Assembly: GCA_017624835.1 (NCBI GenBank) | Contig: JAGAMG010000050.1 | Location: 62,001-126,000 of the forward strand | Direction of reading: 5' to 3' | Length of the DNA: 64,000 nt | Source of the DNA: Lachnospiraceae bacterium | GTDB taxonomy: Bacteria > Bacillota > Clostridia > Lachnospirales > Lachnospiraceae | Shown: positions 24,005 through 32,783 of the stretch, piece after piece | Layout: every line of letters starts with the position of its first letter | Numbering within the stretch: the first letter of the stretch is position 1 | Program-made: the position numbers and the translations under genes | Notes under the pieces: generated by a model | Told to the model about the DNA's origin: nothing | The model's input: the letters and a program-made list of their open reading frames with translations, nothing else | Database searches by the model: none

Positions 24005-26275
24005 ATGAAAATTACAGATATGGTAAAAGGGAAAAGAGCTCTTTTGCTAAGTCAAATTAGTATAATGGTTGTGGTATGCCTATTGTGGCTTTTGAATCGT
24101 GGAAATGCATTTCAAAAGACCTATTCTTTGGATGAATTCAATGTTTCGGAAGCAGCAATTGTAGGACAGGATGTTACCATTGATGATACTATGAGCTCGG
24201 GAGGTGTGTTTTTGGAAACTCCCATGCTTTCTTTGGGAAAAGGGGTATATCAGGTAAATGTGGGCTACAATGCAAATATAATTGGAAATAGTATTTCTGT
24301 AAATTCAGAAAGCCTTGAAGAAGGAAAGTTACTGTGTTCAGATGCTATATTAAATCCCCATCTTCATAACGTGGCAATGACTTTGGAATTGAAAGAAGGG
24401 GCTGAGGATATCTGCCTTTCGGCAAATTTTGGTGGAAGTGGATACATAAGTATTACAAATGTTAGCATTTTTGAGACCAGTGTATTATATAAAAGAAATA
24501 TTTTTTATGGATTTTTGTTATGTGTGATGTTAGCACTTATCTATGCTTTTTTTGAAAGTACTAAGGAAACTAAGGGTGTGATGCTTGCTTTGTCCGGTAT
24601 TTTCCTGATATCTGTGCTGCCAATGTTTAATGACTATCTGATATATGGGCACGACCTTCATTTCCATTTGTTACGTATTGAAGGAATGAAGCTTGGTTTT
24701 TCAAAAGGAATTTTTCCGGTCAAGATTCATCCGCTTTGGCTACAGGATTATGGCTATGCAGTAGGCGTTTTTTATGGAGATTTGGCATTGTATTTTCCGG
24801 CAGTTCTTCGTTTGCTGGGAATATCGGTTCAGGATTCCTATAAATTTTTTGTGGCAGCGATGAATCTGGGGACAATACTGATTGCTTATTATTCCTTTAA
24901 GCGGATTTTTGCCAGTAGAGTGGCCGGTATTTTGGCAAGTATGCTTTGCTGTTTAAATTATTTCAGATTGTTGGATTTATATCGGCGAGTAGCTATTGGA
25001 GAATGTCTGGGAATTATGTTGTTTCCCCTTGTATTTTTAGCCTTTTATTTGGTGCTGACAGAGACAAATGAGAAAAATTGGTGGAAATACGCCATTCTTA
25101 CTGCATTTGCGTTAACCGGGCTGTTACAATCCCATATTATAAGCAGTGGTATGGCATGTGTATTTATCCTGTTTTTCTGTATTATCTGTATCAAAAAAGT
25201 ATTCCAAAAGTATATTTTCCGTTCCTTGGCGTTGGCTGCGGGACTGACAGTACTGTTAAATGTGGGATTCTATGTGCCTTTTTTGGATTATTATAACGGA
25301 GAAATCGGAATTGCCTCCGAGGAATGGGCAGGAAATGCGTTTTATAGTGGGATTCAAAGATACGGGACGAATTTGATTGAAATGTTCAGTATGTTGAATT
25401 ATGAACCGGGAACAGGATTTATGCTTGAGGATGTAAAATCAGGCTATGCCATAGGAACTTCTTTTGGAGTGGGTATTTTACTTTTTCTCGCGTTTTTGAT
25501 TTGTAGGTTTGGAAAATTCCGTAAGGATAAGAACTTTAAATTAGCAATTATTTGTTTTTCCTTGGGATGTTTTATGTTGTTTATGAGTACCATATATTTT
25601 CCCTGGGATGCTTTGGCAGAATTGGGAGCTGTAGTAGAAAAGGTTTGTGGTACATTACAGTATCCATGGCGTATGCTTGCACCGGGATTGGTATTTTTGT
25701 GCTTTGCTTTTTGTTATGTGGTTTGTTATATACAGAAGAATTGTAGCAAAAAGGTTTTGGTTGTGGTGATGGCAGGTATGACAGCATTTATGCTGTTGGA
25801 TTCCGGATGGTCCATATATGACAGATTGGTAAACGGAGGAACAATATATGTTCATGCCACTGAAGATATTAATACCATGCATATTGCCACAGAAGATTAC
25901 CTTCCCATAGGTACGGATGCGGAGGAAATCGAAGGCGGCTGGATAAATAAATTAGGAATTTCTTCCTTGGAATCCTATGTTAAGGATGGTACGGAAATAA
26001 ATTGTAGCATAAAGGCGGAAGAACAGGGCGGTTATGTTGAATTTCCCTTAAATTATTATAAATATTATTTTTGTAAAGATAATTTAGGGCAATTCCTTCC
26101 GGTTTCTGCAGGCTATAACGGAATGCTACGAGTTACTTTTCCTGCAAATTATGAGGGCAGTATTCAGGTGGCATTTAAGGAACCGTGGTTTTGGAGATTG
26201 GCTGAGCTGATATCGGCGTTAACCTTATGCGGATGTGTTGCGGTACTTGTTTGGGATAGAAGAAAGAAGGAATAA
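24005..26275 (+). CDS. Large polytopic membrane protein (YfhO / GT-C-like)
   Basis: A 756-residue membrane protein. An N-terminal span (about 13-32) is followed by an extracytoplasmic beta-rich domain to about 165, a block of roughly ten further spans (about 165-600) and a C-terminal extracytoplasmic domain closed by one span (about 735-752). The loop HDLHFHLLRIEGMKLG after the second or third span is the kind of acidic first-loop site seen in GT-C glycosyltransferases and in the YfhO family that flips or transfers lipid-linked sugars. Three ATGs in a row occur; 24005 is best spaced from GGAGG. Substrate is unknown. A bidirectional terminator follows. Confidence 0.72.
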   Translation: MKITDMVKGKRALLLSQISIMVVVCLLWLLNRGNAFQKTYSLDEFNVSEAAIVGQDVTIDDTMSSGGVFLETPMLSLGKGVYQVNVGYNANIIGNSISVNSESLEEGKLLCSDAILNPHLHNVAMTLELKEGAEDICLSANFGGSGYISITNVSIFETSVLYKRNIFYGFLLCVMLALIYAFFESTKETKGVMLALSGIFLISVLPMFNDYLIYGHDLHFHLLRIEGMKLGFSKGIFPVKIHPLWLQDYGYAVGVFYGDLALYFPAVLRLLGISVQDSYKFFVAAMNLGTILIAYYSFKRIFASRVAGILASMLCCLNYFRLLDLYRRVAIGECLGIMLFPLVFLAFYLVLTETNEKNWWKYAILTAFALTGLLQSHIISSGMACVFILFFCIICIKKVFQKYIFRSLALAAGLTVLLNVGFYVPFLDYYNGEIGIASEEWAGNAFYSGIQRYGTNLIEMFSMLNYEPGTGFMLEDVKSGYAIGTSFGVGILLFLAFLICRFGKFRKDKNFKLAIICFSLGCFMLFMSTIYFPWDALAELGAVVEKVCGTLQYPWRMLAPGLVFLCFAFCYVVCYIQKNCSKKVLVVVMAGMTAFMLLDSGWSIYDRLVNGGTIYVHATEDINTMHIATEDYLPIGTDAEEIEGGWINKLGISSLESYVKDGTEINCSIKAEEQGGYVEFPLNYYKYYFCKDNLGQFLPVSAGYNGMLRVTFPANYEGSIQVAFKEPWFWRLAELISALTLCGCVAVLVWDRRKKE

Positions 26276-26277
26276 AA

Positions 26278-26330
26278 GTAAAGGCCTGTGGGTGTTTCAT
26301 TTACCCTACAGGCCTTGTCTTTTTGTATAT
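26278..26330. terminator. Bidirectional terminator between convergent genes
   Basis: AAGGCCTGTGGGT and ACCCTACAGGCCTT (26281-26316) pair with one bulge, with an A-rich left flank and T-rich right flank, so it can serve both strands. Confidence 0.82.
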
Positions 26331-26341
26331 ACCTTTAATAA

Positions 26342-27448
26342 TTAATAGATGGATGCAATCATATTGATTACATGTGCCGCATAGGCAGTAAAGCCACGCC
26401 GATCCTTTTTGATTTCATCAGTTAGCTCAAAGAAATATTCCCGACTCTTGTAATCCCGTTTGAAAAAGGGCTCGAATAGGATTTCCCATTGGGGAAGATA
26501 GCTGGAAAATTTTCTGGTGTAGCAGTTAGCAGCAGATGCCTGAATGCGATGCTCCTTATTTACAAAGCTGGCAACGGATTTGTGTAGTGCTACATCCTCC
26601 GCTGGCAGATAGTAGTAATCCTTGTAATTGGAGTAGAAAAACTTTAATTCTTCTTCATAAATGGGAACCTTTAAGGTGGCTTCACCGCCTTCCCCGCGGA
26701 AATAGCAATTATTTGCGGAGGCACTTACCGGTTGGGGTAAGGGAGTGGGAAACTGAATGGTTATCAAGATTTCCTTGCGCTTGTTTCCATTTAAATCCTT
26801 ATAGTAATTGGCCTGTACCTTTTTGGCTTTTAAGGTATTTTCATTGAATAAATCATAATATGCCAATATGGGCAGGGTTTGCAACATACCCTTTAAATCA
26901 TCAGCATTGTGAAGAAATAATGCTTTTTCGGAAAATTCACTGGGAGATTTAATATAATCAAGGTAAATACCGATTAATTCTCCGCCTGAAAAAACATCCT
27001 TGCGGTTGATACCTAAAAATTGTTCCAAAGTCTTTTGCTTGCAGTTAGGCAGCTTTAGGAAAAACTTATAGGGAGAGATTCTTTTATACAAATCAATTCC
27101 CTGAAAATGCTGAAAGGAATAGGGTAATTCCAGCTGTTGGCATTTTTGGGTAAGAAAGGGCAGGTCAAAATTATTGCCGTTGAAATGTATCAGGTATTTA
27201 TAGTCCTGTGCAAATAAAAAGAAGGATTTAATTAATTGTGTCTCCTGGCTGTAGTTTTCTGCAAACCATTGGATGGTATGCCAATGATTATCCTTGTAAT
27301 AAGCACAGCCTATCATATAAAGATAGGAGGAACGGGCAGTAAATCCTGTGGTTTCTATATCAAGAAATAAAATTTGCTCTAAGGGGGCTATTTTTTCCAA
27401 AGGATAGGATAAGTGAAAGCCCTTAAGTGTTTCTTCGGAAATTCTCAT
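26342..27448 (-). CDS. Ribonuclease H-like / DnaQ-fold exonuclease (YprB-like)
   Basis: A 368-residue protein with an RNase H-like 3'-5' exonuclease domain: DIETTG (about 29-34, first catalytic Asp and Glu), HFNGNNFDLPFL (about 88-99, second Asp), and HNADDLKGM (about 180-188, third Asp). This is the YprB type that is widespread in Clostridia. The C-terminal about 150 residues have no domain I recognise. The start at 27448 is chosen because GAGG lies six bases upstream; the frame opens at 27460. It is transcribed alone and toward the membrane-protein gene. Confidence 0.85.
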   Translation of the reverse strand: MRISEETLKGFHLSYPLEKIAPLEQILFLDIETTGFTARSSYLYMIGCAYYKDNHWHTIQWFAENYSQETQLIKSFFLFAQDYKYLIHFNGNNFDLPFLTQKCQQLELPYSFQHFQGIDLYKRISPYKFFLKLPNCKQKTLEQFLGINRKDVFSGGELIGIYLDYIKSPSEFSEKALFLHNADDLKGMLQTLPILAYYDLFNENTLKAKKVQANYYKDLNGNKRKEILITIQFPTPLPQPVSASANNCYFRGEGGEATLKVPIYEEELKFFYSNYKDYYYLPAEDVALHKSVASFVNKEHRIQASAANCYTRKFSSYLPQWEILFEPFFKRDYKSREYFFELTDEIKKDRRGFTAYAAHVINMIASIY

Positions 27449-27649
27449 GATAGACCTCATTTCTTTGTTTAGTGTGCAAGTGGTTCACAGTATAAAGCAT
27501 GCATTCGCATGTTTTTATCATAGCACAAAAATAAAAATTACAGTAGTATTTTATTGAAAAAAATAGTATATTAAGTAGAAAGAATAAAAATCACAAATTT
27601 CGATAAAATTTTTATGAATTTTGTAGATAGAAGAAAGGAAAAGGAAGAT

Positions 27650-28984
27650 ATGGCAAAGCTTACATTTGTGGGTGGCGTGCATCCCTACGACGGAAAGGAT
27701 TTATCCAAGGACAAGCCGATTCAGGATGTGCTTCCGAAAGGAGATTTGGTTTATCCTGTATCCCAGCATATAGGCGCACCGGCAAATCCCATCGTAAAGA
27801 AAGGTGACCGGGTGTTGGTAGGTCAGAAAATTGCGGAGAGTGGCGGTTTTGTGTCCGCTCCTGTTTACGCCTCCGTTTCGGGAACTGTAAAGGCGGTGGA
27901 GCCAAGACGGGTGGTAACCGGCGATAATGTAATGAGTATTGTAGTGGAAAATGATGATTTGTACGAGGAGGTAGGATTTTATCCGGTAGCCCCTGTGGAA
28001 AAGCTGACCAAAGAAGAAATTTTGGATGCCATCAAAGAAGCAGGTGTGGTTGGTATGGGAGGTGCGGGTTTTCCCACCCATGTGAAGCTGTCCCCTAAGG
28101 AGCCGGATAAGATAGAATATGTGATTGCAAACTGTGCAGAGTGTGAACCCTATTTGACCTCTGATTATCGCAGAATGTTAGAGGAGCCGGAAAAGGTAAT
28201 CGGCGGATTGAAAATTGTATTACGTCTGTTTGATAATGCCCGAGGTATTCTGGCAGTGGAGGATAATAAACCGGATTGTATCTCTCTGTTAAAGCAGCTT
28301 ACCAAGGATGAAAAGAACATTACGGTAAAGGCGTTGAAGACAAAATATCCCCAGGGTGCAGAGCGTCAGTTGATTTATGCCACCACAGGAAGACAGATTA
28401 ATTCCACCATGCTTCCAGCAGATGCCGGTTGTGTGGTAGATAATGTGGATACTTTGGTTGCAATTTATCGTGCGGTTACGGAGGGACGACCTCTTATGGA
28501 GCGTATTGTAACAGTAACCGGAGATGCTATCAATGACCCTCGCAATTTCCGTGTGCGCATCGGTACCAATTATAGACAATTGGTAGAGGCGGCAGGAGGC
28601 TTTAAGGGTGCCGAGGGAACCCCGGGTTTTCCGGAAAAGATAATATGTGGTGGTCCCATGATGGGATTTGCTATGTTTGATTTGGATGTACCTACCACCA
28701 AAACCTCTACAGCGCTACTTGCTTTTACTAAGGATGAGGTATCTGCTTATGAGGAAGGTCCCTGTATTAATTGTGGGCGTTGTGTAGAGGTTTGTCCGGG
28801 AAGAGTCATTCCCAGCCGTCTGGCAGATTGTGCAGCCCATTTTGACGAAGAAGGCTTTTTAGAAAATAACGGTATGGAATGCTGTGAATGTGGTTGCTGT
28901 AGCTTTGTATGTCCTGCAAAGCGTCCGTTGACTCAGCAGATTAAATCCATGCGTAAGATTCAGCTTGGAAAGAGAAAGAAATAG
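27650..28984 (+). CDS. rnfC: Rnf complex subunit RnfC
   Basis: The NADH-binding peripheral subunit of the Rnf ferredoxin:NAD+ oxidoreductase. The 444 residues include the barrel-sandwich/SLBB-like regions with VVGMGGAGFPTHVKL (about 133-147, NADH/FMN loop) and two C-terminal 4Fe-4S clusters, CINCGRCVEVCP and CCECGCCSFVCP (about 368-425). The ATG at 27650 has AAGGAAG upstream; the longer frame to 27614 lacks one. First gene of rnfCDGEAB, with 12 bases to rnfD. Confidence 0.97.
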   Translation: MAKLTFVGGVHPYDGKDLSKDKPIQDVLPKGDLVYPVSQHIGAPANPIVKKGDRVLVGQKIAESGGFVSAPVYASVSGTVKAVEPRRVVTGDNVMSIVVENDDLYEEVGFYPVAPVEKLTKEEILDAIKEAGVVGMGGAGFPTHVKLSPKEPDKIEYVIANCAECEPYLTSDYRRMLEEPEKVIGGLKIVLRLFDNARGILAVEDNKPDCISLLKQLTKDEKNITVKALKTKYPQGAERQLIYATTGRQINSTMLPADAGCVVDNVDTLVAIYRAVTEGRPLMERIVTVTGDAINDPRNFRVRIGTNYRQLVEAAGGFKGAEGTPGFPEKIICGGPMMGFAMFDLDVPTTKTSTALLAFTKDEVSAYEEGPCINCGRCVEVCPGRVIPSRLADCAAHFDEEGFLENNGMECCECGCCSFVCPAKRPLTQQIKSMRKIQLGKRKK

Positions 28985-28996
28985 GGAGGAAAGACA

Positions 28997-29932
28997 GTGA
29001 GTGACCTTTTTAAAGTATCATCCAATCCCCATATCCGTTCCAAGGTAACCACCAATGGAATTATGCTGGCGGTAATTGTTGCATTAATGCCGGCTGCGGG
29101 ATTTGGAATTTATAATTTTGGACCAAGAGCTTTGGCTGTGATTGCAGTTACAGTAGGAGCTACAGTATTGACAGAATATTTATTTGGCTTATATCGCAAG
29201 AAATTAACCGTGACGGATTTGTCCGCTGTGGTAACCGGTATTTTACTGGCATTAAATTTACCGGTAAATATTCCTTTATGGATGGCAGCCTTAGGCGGCA
29301 TATTTGCCATTCTGGTAGTAAAAATGTTATTTGGCGGTTTGGGACAGAACTTTATGAACCCCGCTTTGGCGGCCAGATGCTTTTTATTGATTTCCTTTCC
29401 CTTACAAATGACGGATTTTAGTTGTGATGCGTATACCGGAGCAACTCCTCTGGCAGCGTTAAAGGCTGGGGAGAGTGTGAATGTGATGGATATGATAGTG
29501 GGACATACCGCAGGAACTATCGGTGAGACTTCCATGATTGCCATTGTGCTTGGTGCCTGTATTTTGATTTTACTGGGAGTCATAGATTTACGAATTCCCG
29601 GAAGCTACATAGTAACCTTTGTATTATTTGTAGGAATTTTTGGTGGACATGGCTTTGATCCTGCTTACCTGTCTGCGCAGTTGGCAGGTGGCGGTCTGAT
29701 GCTGGGAGCCTTCTTTATGGCAACGGATTATGTAACCAGACCCATTACCATAAAAGGACAGTATTTGTTCGGTATTTTCCTGGGGCTTATGACCGGTATT
29801 TTCCGAATTTTCGGTCCGGGAGCAGAGGGCGTTTCCTATGCCATTATTTTAGGCAACCTTTTGGTGCCTCTGATTGAGAAGGTTACGAAACCGAGAGCCT
29901 TCGGAATGGGAGGTAAGAAGCATGAAAAATAA
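28997..29932 (+). CDS. rnfD: Rnf complex subunit RnfD
   Basis: A membrane subunit of 311 residues with about nine spans that carries a covalently bound FMN. The flavinylation motif is DAYTGATPLAA (about 148-158), where the Thr of TGAT takes FMN. GTG start with GGGAGGA upstream at 6 bases. The end overlaps rnfG by 11 bases, typical of this operon. Confidence 0.96.
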   Translation: MSDLFKVSSNPHIRSKVTTNGIMLAVIVALMPAAGFGIYNFGPRALAVIAVTVGATVLTEYLFGLYRKKLTVTDLSAVVTGILLALNLPVNIPLWMAALGGIFAILVVKMLFGGLGQNFMNPALAARCFLLISFPLQMTDFSCDAYTGATPLAALKAGESVNVMDMIVGHTAGTIGETSMIAIVLGACILILLGVIDLRIPGSYIVTFVLFVGIFGGHGFDPAYLSAQLAGGGLMLGAFFMATDYVTRPITIKGQYLFGIFLGLMTGIFRIFGPGAEGVSYAIILGNLLVPLIEKVTKPRAFGMGGKKHEK

Positions 29933-30554
29933 TAATGATGTAAAAGTGATGTTGAAGGAAGCGGGTATCCTCTTTGCCATTACATTAATTGCAGGCTTAG
30001 TGCTGGGCTTTGTATATGAGCTTACGAAAGAACCCATCCGTGTGCAGCAGGAATTAGCAGTACAAAAGGCTTGTCAGGCAGTATTTGCAGATGCAGCAAG
30101 CTTTGAAAAACTGGAATATGTCGTACCCGAAGGAGAGGGTGCAATGGCAGAGACTCTGGCTGCAAATGGAGTAGAAATAGGAACTGTGTTTGAGGCCTTT
30201 GATGTCGCAGGAACCGCTCAGGGATATGTGGTGGAATCCACTACACATGAAGGTTATGGCGGTGACATTGTATTGTATGTAGGTGTGAGAAATGATGGAA
30301 CCTTAAATGGTGTGTCTCTGTTAAAAATAGCAGAGACACCCGGTCTTGGTATGCAGGCGGAGGATGTTTTGGTGCCGCAGTTTAGTAATAAACAGGTAGA
30401 AAGCTTTACTTATACCAAAACAGGAAGCCAGTCTGACAGTGAGATTGATGCAATCAGCGGTGCAACTGTTACTACAAAGGCAGTTACCAATGCGGTAAAC
30501 GGAGCCCTTGTGGTAGCAGCAAGTTTAAGAGAGGGAGGTGCCGCAAATGAATAA
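29922..30554 (+). CDS. rnfG: Rnf complex subunit RnfG
   Basis: A 210-residue subunit with one N-terminal span (about 12-32) and an extracytoplasmic FMN-binding domain. The second covalent flavin site is ISGATVTTKAV (about 175-185). GGGAGG precedes the ATG at 29922; the longer frame to 29874 lies inside rnfD. The start overlaps rnfD and the end overlaps the rnfE ribosome site. Confidence 0.95.
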   Translation: MKNNNDVKVMLKEAGILFAITLIAGLVLGFVYELTKEPIRVQQELAVQKACQAVFADAASFEKLEYVVPEGEGAMAETLAANGVEIGTVFEAFDVAGTAQGYVVESTTHEGYGGDIVLYVGVRNDGTLNGVSLLKIAETPGLGMQAEDVLVPQFSNKQVESFTYTKTGSQSDSEIDAISGATVTTKAVTNAVNGALVVAASLREGGAANE

Positions 30555-31374
30555 AGCCGGTGAGAGACTTTTTAATGGTCTGATTAAAGAAAATCCCACC
30601 TTTGTATTGATGCTGGGTATGTGTCCTACTCTTGCGGTTACCACATCTGCCATGAATGGTTTGGGCATGGGACTTACCACAGCCGTGGTATTGGCACTTA
30701 GTAATATGATTATTTCTGTATTGCGTGGAATTATTCCCAACAGAGTGCGTATCCCCGCATTTATTGTAATTATTGCATCCTTTGTAACAGTAGTACAGTT
30801 GCTTTTGGAGGCATATATCCCTGCCTTAAATACAGCTTTGGGAATGTACATTCCTTTGATTGTTGTAAACTGTATCATTTTGGGAAGAGCGGAAAGCTAT
30901 GCTTATTTTAACGGACCAATTCCTTCTTTATTTGATGGTATTGGTATGGGTCTTGGTTTTACCTTTGCATTAACCTGTATTGGTGCGGTGCGTGAGATTT
31001 TGGGTGCCGGTAAGATTTTTGATATTCAGATTATGCCGGATTCTTACACTCCCATTGGTATTTTCGTACTTGCACCCGGCGCATTCTTTGTATTGGCAGC
31101 ATTAACTGCTTTTCAGAATTTTCTAAAAAATAGAAGAGCTCGTGCAGGTAAACCTTATGAAAAAATACAGTCCGGTTGTAGTGAGGATTGTATGAATTGT
31201 TCTGATAAGGGCTGTTCCAAGCGTTTTTATGATGATTCTAAGTCGAAGGTTGAAGAAAAGGCAAAAGAAACAACTGACAAAAAAGAAGCAGTAGAGACAA
31301 AGACAGAAAAGATAGAAGAAGCTGAGGAAGAAAAAGAATTGGAAGTAGTAGACTTGGAAAAGGAGGACAAATAA
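30547..31374 (+). CDS. rnfE: Rnf complex subunit RnfE with a Cys- and charge-rich C-terminal tail
   Basis: A 275-residue membrane subunit. Residues 1-200 have six spans and the RnfA/E core, including the Cys-containing half-site TCIGAVREILGAG. Beyond the last span (about 175-200) comes an extension of about 70 residues: a CSEDCMNCSDKGC cluster and then a run of Lys/Glu. Simple RnfE is about 200 residues, so this tail is an addition. GGAGGTGCCGCAA leads to the ATG at 30547. The stop abuts the rnfA ATG. Confidence 0.94.
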   Translation: MNKAGERLFNGLIKENPTFVLMLGMCPTLAVTTSAMNGLGMGLTTAVVLALSNMIISVLRGIIPNRVRIPAFIVIIASFVTVVQLLLEAYIPALNTALGMYIPLIVVNCIILGRAESYAYFNGPIPSLFDGIGMGLGFTFALTCIGAVREILGAGKIFDIQIMPDSYTPIGIFVLAPGAFFVLAALTAFQNFLKNRRARAGKPYEKIQSGCSEDCMNCSDKGCSKRFYDDSKSKVEEKAKETTDKKEAVETKTEKIEEAEEEKELEVVDLEKEDK

Positions 31375-31959
31375 ATGGATAACGTGAAAGAGTTATTGGT
31401 TATTTTAATCAGCTCCTCCCTGGTAAGTAATGTTGTACTGAGTCAGTTTTTGGGCTTATGTCCTTTTCTTGGTGTGTCAAGAAAGATTAAAACTGCGGCA
31501 GGTATGGGAACTGCAGTTATTTTTGTTATTACTCTTGCCAGCGCAGTGGCAGGTGTGATTTATAAGTATGTGCTACAGGCATTTGGTATTGAATATTTGC
31601 AGACCATTGTATTTATTCTTGTAATTGCTGCATTGGTACAGTTTGTGGAGATGTTTCTCAGAAAGGCAATGCCCTCTCTTTATGAAGCATTGGGAGTATA
31701 TCTGCCTTTGATTACGACCAACTGTGCAGTGCTTGGTGTGGCTATCAGCAACGTACAGAAGGAATACGATATTCTGACAGGTGTTGTAAATGGTTTTGCT
31801 ACTTCAGCAGGATTTACCATTTCTATCGTAATCCTTGCAGGACTTCGTGAAAAGATGGAATATAATGATGTGCCGGAATCCTTTAAGGGAATGCCTACCG
31901 TACTGCTGACAGCAGGACTTATGGCAATTGCCTTCTGTGGATTCTCAGGCTTATTGTAG
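31375..31959 (+). CDS. rnfA: Rnf complex subunit RnfA
   Basis: A 194-residue membrane protein with six spans, homologous to RnfE and inverted in topology. The conserved stretch VLSQFLGLCPFLGVSRK (about 19-35) has the Cys that helps hold a shared Fe-S cluster, and TTNCAVLGVAISN (about 111-123) is its partner half. It starts on the base after the rnfE stop, suggesting coupled translation, and is followed by rnfB after 13 bases. Confidence 0.96.
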   Translation: MDNVKELLVILISSSLVSNVVLSQFLGLCPFLGVSRKIKTAAGMGTAVIFVITLASAVAGVIYKYVLQAFGIEYLQTIVFILVIAALVQFVEMFLRKAMPSLYEALGVYLPLITTNCAVLGVAISNVQKEYDILTGVVNGFATSAGFTISIVILAGLREKMEYNDVPESFKGMPTVLLTAGLMAIAFCGFSGLL

Positions 31960-31972
31960 GAAGGAGAAGACG

Positions 31973-32770
31973 ATGAGTATAACAGGTATTATTACAGCGG
32001 CAGCTGTAGTAGGAGCAGTTGGTATTTTTGTTGGTCTTTTTCTGGGCGTAGCAGGTATCAAGTTTAAAGTAGAAGTGGATGAAAAAGAAGAGGCAGTGCT
32101 TTCTGCACTTCCGGGAAATAATTGTGGTGGATGTGGCTATGCGGGCTGTTCCGGTCTGGCGGCAGCGATTGCTAAGGGGGAGGCGCCTGTAAATGCCTGT
32201 CCTGTAGGTGGAGAAGCAGTGGGTAATCAGATTGCGGAGATTATGGGTGTGGCCGCGGAGGCTTCTGTAAAGAAGGTAGCTTTTGTACATTGTCAGGGAG
32301 ATTGTGATAAGGCAAAGGTTGATTACGAGTACAGTGGTATTACAGATTGCCGTATGATGGGCTTTGTACCCGGGGGTGGTCCCAAGACCTGTAACAGCGG
32401 CTGTCTGGGCTACGGAACCTGTGCACAGGTATGTCCCTTTGGAGCCATTACTGTGGAAAATGGTGTAGCAGTGGTGAATAAGGATAAGTGTAAGGCTTGC
32501 GGAAAATGTGTGGAGGTATGTCCTAAGCATTTGATTTCCTTAATTCCTTATGATGCTAAATTTGCAGTGGCATGTAGTTCTACGGATAAAGGTCCTGTTG
32601 CCATGAAAGCATGTACCAGTGCATGTATCGGTTGTGGTCTTTGTATGAAGGCATGTCCCAATGGTGCAGTGAAGGTAGAAAACTTCCATGCCATTATTGA
32701 TCAGGAGAAATGCGTAGGATGTGGATTGTGCGCAGAAAAATGTCCCAAGAAAGCAATTGTAAAGGCATAA
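31973..32770 (+). CDS. rnfB: Rnf complex subunit RnfB (polyferredoxin)
   Basis: The ferredoxin-accepting subunit, 265 residues. An N-terminal span (about 3-25) is followed by a 4Fe-4S domain of the CGGCGYAGC type (about 46-80) and several ferredoxin motifs: CNSGCLGYGTCAQVCP, CKACGKCVEVCP, CTSACIGCGLCMKACP and CVGCGLCAEKCP. Length and cluster number fit RnfB. GGAAGGAG before the ATG. It is the last rnf gene; a GH25 lysozyme gene starts 13 bases on and may share the transcript. Confidence 0.96.
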   Translation: MSITGIITAAAVVGAVGIFVGLFLGVAGIKFKVEVDEKEEAVLSALPGNNCGGCGYAGCSGLAAAIAKGEAPVNACPVGGEAVGNQIAEIMGVAAEASVKKVAFVHCQGDCDKAKVDYEYSGITDCRMMGFVPGGGPKTCNSGCLGYGTCAQVCPFGAITVENGVAVVNKDKCKACGKCVEVCPKHLISLIPYDAKFAVACSSTDKGPVAMKACTSACIGCGLCMKACPNGAVKVENFHAIIDQEKCVGCGLCAEKCPKKAIVKA

Positions 32771-32783
32771 AGGAGGAGCAGCT

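Noticed and set aside
31919-32530. 203-codon minus-strand frame opposite rnfB
   Set aside because: It is a mirror of the Cys-rich rnfB; high Thr, His and Cys content and no ribosome site.
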